Below are positions 35,047 to 43,721 of a stretch of 64,000 bases of DNA, one piece after another. The translations under genes were made by a program, and so were the position numbers. The stretch is taken from positions 1 to 64,000 of the forward strand of contig NZ_JANHOF010000012.1 of the NCBI RefSeq assembly GCF_024498075.1, given 5' to 3'. The notes under the pieces are model-generated. The model saw only the letters and a list, made by a program, of their open reading frames with translations, was not told where the DNA came from and did not search any database. Source of the DNA: Paenibacillus mendelii (lineage in GTDB: Bacteria; Bacillota; Bacilli; Paenibacillales; Paenibacillaceae). Numbering within the stretch: the stretch's first letter is position 1; every line of letters starts with the position of its first letter.

Positions 35047-36339
35047 ATGTCTATCATTACTGACGTATATGCACGCGAGGTGCTTGACTCCCGCGGTAAC
35101 CCGACGGTAGAAGTTGAAGTTATTCTTGAATCCGGTGGCAAAGGCAGCGCGATCGTACCTTCCGGCGCATCCACTGGCGCTTACGAGGCTGTAGAGCTTC
35201 GCGATGGCGACAAAAGCCGTTACCTCGGTAAAGGTGTGCTAAAGGCTGTTGACAACGTAAACTCCATCATCGCGCCTGAAATCATTGGTCTTGACGCACT
35301 GGATCAAGTGTTGATCGACCGCAAAATGCTTTCGCTTGATGGTACGCCAAACAAAGGCAAGCTGGGCGCGAACGCGATCCTCGCTGTATCGATGGCGGTT
35401 GCCCGTGCTGCAGCTGACGCACTGAGCGTTCCCCTGTACACGTACTTAGGCGGATTCAATGCTAAAGTGCTTCCGGTTCCGATGATGAACATCGTGAACG
35501 GCGGCGAGCATGCGGACAATAACATCGACGTTCAAGAGTTCATGGTTCTGCCGGTTGGCGCAGAGAGCTTCAAGGAAGCGCTCCGCATCGGCGCAGAAAT
35601 CTTCCACAACCTGAAGTCGGTTCTCAAAGACAAAGGCCTTAATACGGCTGTAGGCGACGAAGGCGGATTCGCTCCGAACCTGGGCTCCAATGAAGAAGCC
35701 ATCACAACGATTATCTCGGCAATCGAGCGCGCAGGCTACAAGCCGGGCGTTGACGTATTCCTGGGTATGGATGTAGCTTCCACGGAATTCTTCAAAGACG
35801 GCAAGTACCACCTCGAAGGCGAAGGCAGATCGTTCACGCCTGCAGAGTTCGTAGACCTGCTTGCATCATGGGCGGATAAGTACCCGATTATTACAATCGA
35901 GGATGGCTGTTCTGAAGATGATTGGGAAGGCTGGAAGCTGCTGACCGAGAAGCTGGGCGGCAAAGTACAGCTTGTCGGCGACGACCTGTTCGTCACGAAC
36001 ACCGAGCGTCTGTCCCAAGGGATCGAGAAAGGCATCGGCAACTCCATTCTGGTTAAAGTGAACCAAATCGGTTCGCTTACCGAGACGTTCGATGCGATCG
36101 AAATGGCGAAACGCGCAGGCTATACGGCTGTGATCTCGCACCGTTCCGGTGAGTCCGAGGACAGCACGATCGCGGATATCGCGGTTGCTACGAATGCCGG
36201 CCAAATCAAAACAGGCGCGCCGTCCCGTACGGACCGCGTTGCCAAGTACAACCAATTGCTCCGCATCGAGGATCAACTGGGTTCGACGGCTCAATACGCA
36301 GGCAAAAGCGCATTTTACAACTTGAAGAACTTCAAATAA
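35047..36339 (+). CDS. eno: Enolase
   Basis: A 430-aa enzyme that converts 2-phosphoglycerate to phosphoenolpyruvate. It starts with the typical ITDVYAREVLDSRGNPTVEV, has Mg ligands in IEDGCSEDDWEG and LVGDDLFVTN, and the signature SHRSGESEDS near the C-terminus. AAGGAG precedes the ATG. It is the last gene of the operon. Confidence 0.97.
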   Translation: MSIITDVYAREVLDSRGNPTVEVEVILESGGKGSAIVPSGASTGAYEAVELRDGDKSRYLGKGVLKAVDNVNSIIAPEIIGLDALDQVLIDRKMLSLDGTPNKGKLGANAILAVSMAVARAAADALSVPLYTYLGGFNAKVLPVPMMNIVNGGEHADNNIDVQEFMVLPVGAESFKEALRIGAEIFHNLKSVLKDKGLNTAVGDEGGFAPNLGSNEEAITTIISAIERAGYKPGVDVFLGMDVASTEFFKDGKYHLEGEGRSFTPAEFVDLLASWADKYPIITIEDGCSEDDWEGWKLLTEKLGGKVQLVGDDLFVTNTERLSQGIEKGIGNSILVKVNQIGSLTETFDAIEMAKRAGYTAVISHRSGESEDSTIADIAVATNAGQIKTGAPSRTDRVAKYNQLLRIEDQLGSTAQYAGKSAFYNLKNFK

Positions 36340-36414
36340 AAATGGCGCAATAGCAAAATGACAAAAGAATGTCCCAAATGGAAGCCTATTTTCCATGAAG
36401 ACGTTCGCTATAAT

Positions 36415-36460
36415 AGGGGAGAGAAGGCGTGGTTTACTGCGCCTTGCTCTCCTCTTTTTG
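36415..36460 (+). terminator. Terminator of the glycolytic operon
   Basis: A long stem of GGGGAGAG and AAGGCG, with CGCCTT and CTCTCCTC on the other side, followed by TTTTTG. It lies about 75 bp after eno. Confidence 0.85.
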
Positions 36461-36595
36461 TTGATCATCAAATAACAATATTGCATAGTGGAAGCGGGAT
36501 GCTGGCGGACCTATGTGTGCGAAGCGTGATCTTAGCTTGCGAGTGAGAAAATGAAGTGGTGAATCGCCAAAAAAACGTTGAAAGCGGTGGATGAT

Positions 36596-37360
36596 ATGAC
36601 AAAACCGGTAGTTGGCTTGCAGTTGTACACGTTGCGTGACCAGACAGAAAAGGATTTTCTCGGAACAATCCGCAAGGTTGCGGAAATGGGCTATAAAGCA
36701 GTCGAATTTGCGGGTTACTACAACACGCCTGCGAAGGAATTGAAAGCGCTTCTGGATGAGCTTGGTCTAGAGGCTCCTTCTGCGCATGTGGGTCTGAATT
36801 TCGGCGAACCGGAAAAGATCGAACAGGATCTGGCACAACAGATTGAGTATGCCAAAGAAATCGGTCTGAAATATATCGTGACGCCTTGGGCGCCGCTCCC
36901 GGAAAACCCGACGGAGGATGACGTCAACCATTTGGCTTCCATCTTGGAAGCGGCAGGGAAACAAGTGGCGGCTGCAGGATTGAAGTATGGATACCATAAT
37001 CACGATTTCGAGTTTAAGCTTGTGAACGGTAAGCCTGCTATGGATCTGCTGCTTGAGAAGGTGCCGGCAGAATACCTGATTGCTGAATTTGATCTAGGCT
37101 GGGTACATATGGGCGGTCAGGATCCGGTTGATTATGTGACGCGTTATGCGGGGCGGGTGCCGCTTGCTCACTTCAAGGACTTCGGCCAAGGACGCCGGGA
37201 TACCGAGGTTGGTAGAGGTGTCGTCAACCTGAAGGGTGTATTGGGCGTTGCGGAGAAGGTCGGCATCGAATACTTTATCGTGGAGCAGGAGGAGTTCGCT
37301 TCCTCATCGCTCGAAAGCGCGAAGATCTGCCTGGACTTCTTCCGTGAGAATGGCTATTAA
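36596..37360 (+). CDS. Sugar phosphate isomerase/epimerase, xylose isomerase-like TIM barrel
   Basis: A 254-aa protein of the AP endonuclease 2/IolE-like fold. Typical segments are GLQLYTLRDQ at the N-terminus, YGYHNHDFEF and AEFDLGWVHMGGQDP with metal-ligand residues, and HFKDFGQG near the end. The substrate is unknown. Members act on inositol derivatives or keto-sugars. An in-frame TTG lies 18 bp upstream, but GGTGG favours the ATG at 36596. It is transcribed alone and followed by a terminator. Confidence 0.82.
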   Translation: MTKPVVGLQLYTLRDQTEKDFLGTIRKVAEMGYKAVEFAGYYNTPAKELKALLDELGLEAPSAHVGLNFGEPEKIEQDLAQQIEYAKEIGLKYIVTPWAPLPENPTEDDVNHLASILEAAGKQVAAAGLKYGYHNHDFEFKLVNGKPAMDLLLEKVPAEYLIAEFDLGWVHMGGQDPVDYVTRYAGRVPLAHFKDFGQGRRDTEVGRGVVNLKGVLGVAEKVGIEYFIVEQEEFASSSLESAKICLDFFRENGY

Positions 37361-37375
37361 TATGAAATTGTGAGG

Positions 37376-37403
37376 AAGGGACGATGCTATCGTCCCTTTT
37401 TTT
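37376..37403 (+). terminator. Terminator after the TIM-barrel isomerase
   Basis: A perfect 10-bp stem (AAGGGACGAT with ATCGTCCCTT), loop GCT, then seven T residues. Confidence 0.92.
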
Positions 37404-37408
37404 CATAA

Positions 37409-37891
37409 TTAGTGGCGTTCTGCAGCGGCTGATCCGATTTTACGGGGCTTGTCTGGGTGTCTGTCCTTGAGGGTCGTCACATTCACGGGGCAATTATAAT
37501 GAACCACATCCCGCCAGTTGAAGTCCCCTCGCTCAAGCGCGCGTACCAGCAGCTCCGCAGTTGCCATGTTGGTGGCAACCGGAATGCCGTATACATCGCA
37601 GAGGCGGAGTAACGCTGAGATGTCTGGCTCATGTGCTTGTGCGACAAGAGGATCGCGGAAGAAAACGAGGAGATCCAGGCTGTTTTGCGCAATTAAGGCT
37701 CCGAGCTGCTGGTCGCCGCCTAAGGGTCCGGATTTAAATCGGAAAATCTCAAGAGAAGTATTATCCATGATGAGCTGGCCTGTTGTACCTGTCGCGAAGA
37801 GTTCATGTGCTTGAAACAAATGTTGATAAGCAATTGTGAAGTTTATCATCTCTTCTTTCTTTTGATCATGTGCAACGAAGGCTACTTTCAT
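37409..37891 (-). CDS. mgsA: Methylglyoxal synthase
   Basis: A 160-aa enzyme that converts dihydroxyacetone phosphate to methylglyoxal, a bypass of lower glycolysis. The N-terminus KVAFVAHDQKKEEMINF, the phosphate-binding ATGTTGQLI, the catalytic Asp in KSGPLGGDQQLGA and FFRDPL are intact. GGAGAG lies 9-10 bp before the ATG at 37891. A GTG three codons upstream is less likely. In B. subtilis MgsA is inhibited by dephosphorylated Crh. Here the only HPr/Crh-type protein seen keeps His15. Confidence 0.94.
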   Translation of the reverse strand: MKVAFVAHDQKKEEMINFTIAYQHLFQAHELFATGTTGQLIMDNTSLEIFRFKSGPLGGDQQLGALIAQNSLDLLVFFRDPLVAQAHEPDISALLRLCDVYGIPVATNMATAELLVRALERGDFNWRDVVHYNCPVNVTTLKDRHPDKPRKIGSAAAERH

Positions 37892-37917
37892 AGGAATCAC
37901 TCTCCGATGTGTTTATT

Positions 37918-37936
37918 ATGTTAGTTAATATAACAT
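37918..37936. promoter_or_regulatory. Inverted repeat upstream of mgsA, site 1
   Basis: ATGTTAGTTAATATAACAT: the halves ATGTTA and TAACAT are separated by 7 bp. It lies 27 bp upstream of the mgsA ATG, in the likely promoter zone. Confidence 0.45.
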
Positions 37937-37997
37937 ATAATCTGCTTTTGTGGTTGGTTTTGAACTAATAATTATGAAAATATATTTGATATGTGTA

Positions 37998-38011
37998 ATG
38001 TTAAATAACAT
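37998..38011. promoter_or_regulatory. Inverted repeat between mgsA and secG, site 2
   Basis: ATGTTAAATAACAT: the same half-sites as site 1, here separated by 2 bp. It is in the AT-rich divergent intergenic region. Confidence 0.4.
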
Positions 38012-38105
38012 AATGTGTAATGTATATGATTAGGCCATTCATGGTGAAGCTGCAAAATAAGCTTGCACCGTGCGGCCGCTTGCAAGTTACAAAGATGGAT
38101 AATGC

Positions 38106-38134
38106 TTGTATTCGTCTACCTTCTGTGATACAAT
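38106..38134 (+). promoter_or_regulatory. Sigma-A promoter of secG
   Basis: TTGTAT (38106-38111), 17-bp spacer, TACAAT (38129-38134), 79 bp upstream of the GTG start. Confidence 0.7.
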
Positions 38135-38212
38135 AAAAATGTTGTTTCTAGGCTTTGTCCCACAGGACATGGCTACGGTAAATGCGAATGCTTCAGCGTT
38201 GGAGGTGGAACT

Positions 38213-38449
38213 GTGGATATTTTCTTCAAAATTTTGTTGATCATTTTCTCGTTGGGCTTGATTGCAGTCGTTCTCCTGCAGAAAGGGAAGAGCGCCGGAC
38301 TTTCGGGCGCCATCTCCGGCGGTGCTGAGCACTTGTTCGGCAAGCAAAAGGCGCGCGGACTGGATCTTTTCTTGCAACGGCTAACGGTCGGACTGGCGGC
38401 TGGATTCTTCATAACCGCATTGATCGTTGCTTATCTGATTAAAGTATAA
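38213..38449 (+). CDS. secG: Preprotein translocase subunit SecG
   Basis: A 78-aa membrane protein with two hydrophobic segments (about 3-22 and 55-76) and the conserved loop VVLLQKGKSAGLSGAISGG between them. It is the accessory subunit of the SecYEG channel. The start is GTG with GGAGGTGG upstream. The secG-rnr-smpB-ssrA order is common in Bacillales. Confidence 0.93.
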   Translation: MDIFFKILLIIFSLGLIAVVLLQKGKSAGLSGAISGGAEHLFGKQKARGLDLFLQRLTVGLAAGFFITALIVAYLIKV

Positions 38450-38466
38450 TCGTCAATCGTTACGGA

Positions 38467-38494
38467 AAGCGGGAGGATGGCTCCCGCTTTTTTT
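38467..38494 (+). terminator. Terminator after secG
   Basis: A 9-bp stem (AAGCGGGAG with CTCCCGCTT), loop GATGG, then seven T residues. Confidence 0.92.
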
Positions 38495-38892
38495 ATTTGA
38501 ACCACGAAGTGGAATCGTAAACATCGTTAACCTTGTCGAAAGCCGAGAGCGGCGGATTGATTTGACTGGTTGACGGTGTTTTTTTAATGAGGCGGTTTAT
38601 TAGCATCATAAATGATTGCACTGAATAACCCTCCGTCAAGTTGGACGAAAGAGCCGGGCTTGGTTTGAAAATGGATGCTTTTGTGTGAAGAAGGATGTAG
38701 GGCGGTCTAATGGGATGGATTGGAAGAGACCGTCCAAGCCCATCAATTGTAAACCATCCGCGATATGGCAAATATTTTTGCGAAAACGGATGGCGTTGTT
38801 TCATTTCGTGTATACTAAATCTATATGAGAATCTATCAACCTGAGGCTGCAACTGCTTATATAGAGAGAAGCGGCATGCGAGTGGAGGCATT
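38495..38892 (+). other. Intergenic region between secG and rnr
   Basis: About 400 bp without a supported gene. A -10-like TATACT (38811-38816) preceded directly by TG could serve rnr, but no good -35 was found. The minus-strand open frame filling this stretch has no recognisable protein features. Confidence 0.4.
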
Positions 38893-41800
38893 ATGATAAC
38901 AGAGCAGATCCTGCTTGATTTTATGCGAGAAGCGGCTTATAAGCCGATGACATACCAAGAGCTGCATCAGGAGCTGGGCGTTGAAGGAACGGAGTCGTTC
39001 AAGGCGTTTCTTGTCATGCTGAACAAGCTTGAAGACGAGGGGCGGATTATCCGCAACCGTAACGACCGGTACGGTGTGCCGGAGCGAATGAATTTACTGC
39101 GGGGACGTGTGCAGGCGCATGCCAAGGGATTTGCGTTCCTGCTGCCGGAGGATAAGGCGCATCCGGACGTTTATTTGCATGCCAATGATTTGGCCAGCGC
39201 GATGAACGGCGATATCGTACTCGTGCGGGTTACCTCCAAGAGCGAGAACGGCGGACGCATGGAAGGCGAGGTTGTACGCGTTGTAGAGCGTGCAGTCACG
39301 CAAGTGGTTGGCACGTTCGATAACCACGAGGCTTACGGTTTTGTGGTGCCGGACGATAAACGAATTAACCGCGATATCTTTATTCCGAAGGGGCAATTCC
39401 AGGGTGCGGTGAGCGGACAGAAGGTTGTTGTCCGTATCGTATCCTATCCGGAAGGGCGTTCGGCAGCCGAAGGCGAGATCGTTGAAATTCTGGGTCATAA
39501 GGATGATCCGGGCGTCGACATTCTATCCATTATCCGTAAGCATCAGCTGCCGGAAGGCTTTCCGGAGGATGTGCTGGAGGAAGCGGAAGCGGCTCCGGAA
39601 TCGATTACGGAGGAAGAGATCATCAGCCAAGGCCGGCGCGATCTGCGCGACCGCGTTATTGTGACGATCGACGGCGAGGACGCCAAGGACCTGGACGATG
39701 CGGTGAATGTGGAGCGGCTGCCTAACGGCAACTATTTGCTCGGCGTGCATATCGCGGATGTGGGGTACTACGTGACTGAAAAGTCCGTACTCGATCAGGA
39801 AGCTTATCGCCGCGGCTGCAGCGTGTACTTGGTGGACCGGGTCATACCGATGCTGCCGCACAGACTGTCCAACGGCATATGCTCTCTGAATCCGCAGGTG
39901 GACCGCTTAACGATGTCTTGCGAAATGGAATTCGACGCAAAGACGCTCAAGCGTGTACGGCATGACGTGTTCACCAGCGTGATTCGGACGAAAGAGCGCA
40001 TGACGTATACGAATGTGCGTAAGATTTTGCAGGATGAGGATCCAGAGGTCACGGAGCGCTACGCCGAATTGGTGGACACCTTCAAGCTGATGGAAGATCT
40101 GGCCATGCGTCTTCGTTCGACCCGGATGAAGCGCGGCGCCATTGACTTTGACTTTGTGGAAGCGAAGGTTATCGTCGATGCGAGCGGCAAGCCGGTGGAC
40201 ATCGTGAAGCGCGAGCGTTCGATCGCCGAGCAGATCATTGAGGAGTTTATGCTGGCCGCCAACGAGACGGTTGCCGAGCACTTCTACTGGCTGCGCGTGC
40301 CGTTTCTATACCGGATCCATGAGAACCCGGATTCGGAGAAGCTGATGGCTTTCGTGCAGTTTGCAGCGAATTTCGGCTACACCATCAAAGGCAAGGGCGG
40401 GAGTGCGATTCACCCGCGTGCTCTGCAAACCTTGCTGGAAGATATTCGCGGGACCAAGGAGCAGACGGTCATCTCGACGGTTATGCTGCGTTCCATGAAA
40501 CAGGCGCGATATGAAGCAGAGAGTCTGGGTCACTTCGGCCTTGCAGCGGAGTTCTACTCCCACTTCACCTCCCCGATCCGGCGTTATCCGGACTTGGTCA
40601 TTCATCGCGTCATGCGCGAGGTGATCGAGAATGGGGGAATGCTCTCCGAAGCGCGGATGGAGGCGCTTGGAGCCCGGATGCCGGATATTGCCCAGCAATC
40701 CTCGGAACGGGAGCGGGTTGCTGTCGAGGCGGAGCGGGATACGGATAAGCTTAAGAAGGCCGAATTTATGTTGGATAAGATTGGCGAGGAATTTGATGGT
40801 ATAATTAGCAGTGTGACGAGCTTCGGTATCTTTATCGAGCTGGAGAACACCGTGGAAGGGCTCATCCGGCTCAGCGAGCTGACGGATGATTACTACCACT
40901 TTCACGAGCAGCATATGCTGCTCGTCGGCGAGCGGACGTCGCGGATGTTCCGCATCGGCGATGAGGTGCGCGTGCGCGTCGAGCATGTGAACATGGACGA
41001 ACACACCATCGACTTTGCGCTGGTGGAGTCGAAAGGTTCCGTGGCGGCTCGCGGAGGCGAGTTCGCTGCACGGGGCAAACGCGCAAGCGGCGGGGCAGAC
41101 CGCGGCGCGGCTGGTGGTTCCGGCGCCCGCGGGGGACGCGGCGGGCGCAGCGCCGCAGGCGGTGAGCGCGCTGGAGCGGCCGGTGGCCGCGGACAGAAGC
41201 GGGCTGGCGCGAGCGAGCGCGTGGGCGCAGCAACGGGAGCGCGCGGCGGCAGTGCCGGCGGAGCCCGCGGTGCGGGCGCACGTGCGGGCCGAGGCGGAGC
41301 GGAGCAGCGCGGCAGCGGCGCACGCGGCGTATCGATGCCGGCACGACGCGGCAGCGAGAGCGGTGCCAAGGTTGAACGTGAACGAACAGGATGGAAACCG
41401 GAGGACGATTATAATTTGAACCGAATAATGGGAACAGAAGACGGGACGGTTGTTGGCAGCGAAGGCGCTGCTTCGAACAAGGGGAAAACGGAGCAAGAAG
41501 GCGAGAACCAAGGTGGTTCTGCTCCTCGCAGCGCCGCAGTACGAAAAGATATGTGGGGGCTGCCGATTCTTGGTACCGGAGGCGTAATCGATGAAGGGGA
41601 GTATGAGCATTTCTCTCCAGGCTTCGGATCACGCCGTGGCCGGCCAGGCGGCGGAGGCCGTAACCAAGGCGGGGGATCGAATGGGAACCGCCGTGGCGGC
41701 GCGCCGAATAACGGTACGAAGAGCCCGAGCGGTAACGCCGGCAGCGGCGGGGGGAACCAGCGCCGCCGCAAGAAGCCTGCTGAGAGCGGTGCTGCGAATG

Positions 41801-41955
41801 AGGGCAAGGCTAATGAGAACAAGGCAACGAATGCGAGTTCGAATGCCGGTGCTGCACCAAATGGGGTAAAGAAAAAGCCTCGCAAGAAGAAGAACCGCGA
41901 AGGCAATCCGGCGGGTAGCGGAGCTGCGGCTGTCGAGCCCAAACAGCAGAGCTAA
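38893..41955 (+). CDS. rnr: Ribonuclease R with long Gly/Arg/Ala-rich C-terminal tail
   Basis: A 1020-aa 3'-5' exoribonuclease. From the N-terminus: a winged HTH-like segment (about 1-65), cold-shock/OB domains (70-225), the RNB catalytic domain (VTIDGEDAKDLDDAV near 255-270) and an S1 domain (about 632-710). Usual RNase R is 700-800 aa. Here about 310 more residues follow. The first part is rich in RGG/GAR motifs, then come polar stretches and a final Lys-rich end (KKKPRKKKNR). The tail is probably disordered and RNA-binding. RNase R works with SmpB and tmRNA, encoded next, in clearing stalled messages. Confidence 0.94.
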   Translation: MITEQILLDFMREAAYKPMTYQELHQELGVEGTESFKAFLVMLNKLEDEGRIIRNRNDRYGVPERMNLLRGRVQAHAKGFAFLLPEDKAHPDVYLHANDLASAMNGDIVLVRVTSKSENGGRMEGEVVRVVERAVTQVVGTFDNHEAYGFVVPDDKRINRDIFIPKGQFQGAVSGQKVVVRIVSYPEGRSAAEGEIVEILGHKDDPGVDILSIIRKHQLPEGFPEDVLEEAEAAPESITEEEIISQGRRDLRDRVIVTIDGEDAKDLDDAVNVERLPNGNYLLGVHIADVGYYVTEKSVLDQEAYRRGCSVYLVDRVIPMLPHRLSNGICSLNPQVDRLTMSCEMEFDAKTLKRVRHDVFTSVIRTKERMTYTNVRKILQDEDPEVTERYAELVDTFKLMEDLAMRLRSTRMKRGAIDFDFVEAKVIVDASGKPVDIVKRERSIAEQIIEEFMLAANETVAEHFYWLRVPFLYRIHENPDSEKLMAFVQFAANFGYTIKGKGGSAIHPRALQTLLEDIRGTKEQTVISTVMLRSMKQARYEAESLGHFGLAAEFYSHFTSPIRRYPDLVIHRVMREVIENGGMLSEARMEALGARMPDIAQQSSERERVAVEAERDTDKLKKAEFMLDKIGEEFDGIISSVTSFGIFIELENTVEGLIRLSELTDDYYHFHEQHMLLVGERTSRMFRIGDEVRVRVEHVNMDEHTIDFALVESKGSVAARGGEFAARGKRASGGADRGAAGGSGARGGRGGRSAAGGERAGAAGGRGQKRAGASERVGAATGARGGSAGGARGAGARAGRGGAEQRGSGARGVSMPARRGSESGAKVERERTGWKPEDDYNLNRIMGTEDGTVVGSEGAASNKGKTEQEGENQGGSAPRSAAVRKDMWGLPILGTGGVIDEGEYEHFSPGFGSRRGRPGGGGRNQGGGSNGNRRGGAPNNGTKSPSGNAGSGGGNQRRRKKPAESGAANEGKANENKATNASSNAGAAPNGVKKKPRKKKNREGNPAGSGAAAVEPKQQS

Positions 41956-42106
41956 TTCGCTGTATGTAAGGCGCAGTAAACCTGCGTGACTTCTTGATTT
42001 CAGCTTGTAAAGTTGTTACAATGGACTCCTGATGAACGCGGTTAGGAGTCCATTCGTTTCATGAGATCTCCGCAGCGGTTCAAGTCTAAAACAAGAGGTG
42101 ATTGGC

Positions 42107-42586
42107 ATGGGTAAGAAGAGTGACGGGAAACAGCTCGCCCAGAACAAGAAGGCTTCCCATGACTATTTCATCGAAGATACGTATGAAGCGGGAATCGTGC
42201 TGATGGGAACGGAGATTAAGGCGCTGCGAGCCGGGAAAGCGAATATTGGCGATGCTTTCGCAACGATTCGCAACGGTGAGATGTTCATTCACAACATGCA
42301 CATTAGTCCCTTCGATCAAGGTAACCGGCATAACCCGACCGACCCGACACGGGCACGGAAGCTGCTTCTGCATAAGACGCAGATTCATAAGCTGCTTGGT
42401 CAGTCGAAGCAGGAAGGCTACTCCATCGTACCGTTGAAGATTTATGTTCGTAATGGCTATGCCAAGCTTCTTATTGGATTAGGTAAGGGTAAGAAGCAAT
42501 ACGACAAGCGAGAAACAGCGGCGAAACGGGATGCACAGCGTGATATTCAGCGTGCACTGCGTGAGAAACAGAAGGTCGCAAGATAA
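42107..42586 (+). CDS. smpB: SsrA-binding protein SmpB
   Basis: A 159-aa OB-fold protein that binds tmRNA and brings it to stalled ribosomes. The typical N-terminus QNKKASHDYFIEDTYEAGIV, the segment GTEIKALRAGKANI and the basic tail with YDKRETAAKRDAQRDI are present. The ATG at 42107 is favoured by AAGAGGTGA. A GTG three codons upstream overlaps that SD. Confidence 0.96.
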   Translation: MGKKSDGKQLAQNKKASHDYFIEDTYEAGIVLMGTEIKALRAGKANIGDAFATIRNGEMFIHNMHISPFDQGNRHNPTDPTRARKLLLHKTQIHKLLGQSKQEGYSIVPLKIYVRNGYAKLLIGLGKGKKQYDKRETAAKRDAQRDIQRALREKQKVAR

Positions 42587-42666
42587 GTCATGTAAGACAA
42601 GTTGGTACTTGTGGCGCTCGCCGCCAATGTTTCCAGAAAGACATCGGCGCAATAAGCTGGTGGTTG

Positions 42667-42675
42667 TGGTATACT
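42667..42675 (+). promoter_or_regulatory. Possible extended -10 promoter of ssrA
   Basis: TGGTATACT with TG one base before the -10 hexamer, about 190 bp upstream of the mature tmRNA 5' end. It would give a precursor trimmed by RNase P. No -35 box was recognised. Confidence 0.4.
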
Positions 42676-42865
42676 AAATAAGCAGCAACGTAAGGCAACT
42701 GATGCAATGCTCGAAGCGTTATGCCGATCACCTTCCGGGTGCGGTACGTCGCCAGAGCGCCTAAGCTAAACGGAACATGAAGAAGTGATCGCCTCGATTC
42801 GCCACTCAATAGTGACGAAGGCAGATGCGAAATTCACCTTCAGACGACGCCGTTTATGCGAGATT

Positions 42866-43231
42866 GGGGGCGTTTATGGATTCGACGGGGATAGTACGAG
42901 CATGGGTTGCGGGTAGTGGGGACGCGTCCACTTCATCAACGCTAAAGCCTATTAAACGGCAAACAACAAACAAACTACGCTTTAGCAGCTTAATAACCTG
43001 TTAGCGTGCTCCTCCTCAGCATCGCCCATGTGACTGGGATAGGGGCTCAACTATAGTGGGATACGACGTTCGGTCTCCGCCTGGGGTCGACGTAAGAAGA
43101 TAATCAGGCTGACCTTTGCGAAAGCCGGTTACGGGGCGTTCGCTAGGGTGACATCAAAACTGTGACTACACCCGTAGAAGCTTGTGTGGCGTGATCTTCG
43201 GACAGGGGTTCAAATCCCCTCGCCTCCACCA
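42866..43231 (+). ncRNA. ssrA: Transfer-messenger RNA
   Basis: A 366-nt tmRNA. The acceptor stem pairs GGGGGCG at the 5' end with CGCCTCC before the CCA at 43229-43231. The 3' T-arm GGGGTTCAAATCCCC is present. The tag frame at 42958-42990 reads GKQQTNYALAA and is followed by two TAA codons. The 3' end is the attachment site of the island that follows. Confidence 0.96.
43134..43231 (+). repeat. tmRNA 3' segment, copy 1 of the repeated attachment site (inside ssrA)
   Basis: The last 98 bases of ssrA. Parts of this segment recur at 47212-47299, 56800-56895, 57761-57775 and 62084-62098 in the same orientation, each followed by a terminator-like hairpin. Confidence 0.8.
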
Positions 43232-43529
43232 ATATGTAGAACCCCAACCGCGTGAGGTTGGGGTTTTTGCTTTCCTCGACACTCAACTTCAGAATAAGCT
43301 CTACATGCTCCTTATAGACGACCACCTTGTCTACATAGTTTCCGATGAATTTCTTGATTTCTGGGATGTTGCGATCCGTCACATGATCTTTGAAAGCAGC
43401 TAGTAGTTGTTTCAGGACGTCCTCGGTTATGGCTGATTTTTGTGCTTTTGACCTATAGATAAAGTCAACGATAAATTTTCCAGTTCTATTTTCTCCCAAT
43501 ACTTCTAAGTCCGACGGAACACGAGGCAA
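43143..43529 (-). pseudogene. C-terminal remnant of a site-specific (probably large serine) recombinase
   Basis: A 128-codon minus-strand frame. Residues 20-85 (for example IKKFIGNYVDKVVVYKEHVE then LILKL) resemble the end of large serine recombinases. The resolvase domain and the rest are missing. The last 30 codons read backwards through the ssrA terminator and the tmRNA 3' end, as expected if the integrase gene abuts the attachment site. The family call rests on one short motif. Confidence 0.55.
43240..43268 (+). terminator. Terminator of ssrA
   Basis: A 10-bp stem AACCCCAACC with GGTTGGGGTT, loop GCGTGA, then T residues. Variants of this hairpin follow the other tmRNA 3' copies. Confidence 0.85.
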
Positions 43530-43721
43530 AGTTATTGCTAGGGTCAGATCATCAGATCTGACGAGTTATGCCACCTCTCCAAACATCTGGATTAATACGC
43601 TCCGGCGAATTGTGGTTTTGCATAGCCAAGGTTTAATTTCTAGAATCCCTTTCCCAGCAAGGCTTTAAGGCCATTTTAAGGAAAGGGGTTCAACACACCC
43701 ATTCTATTTTTATGCACTTTT

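Noticed and set aside
38493..38891. A 132-codon minus-strand frame between secG and rnr
   Set aside because: No recognisable fold or signal, it overlaps the secG terminator, and it has no SD.
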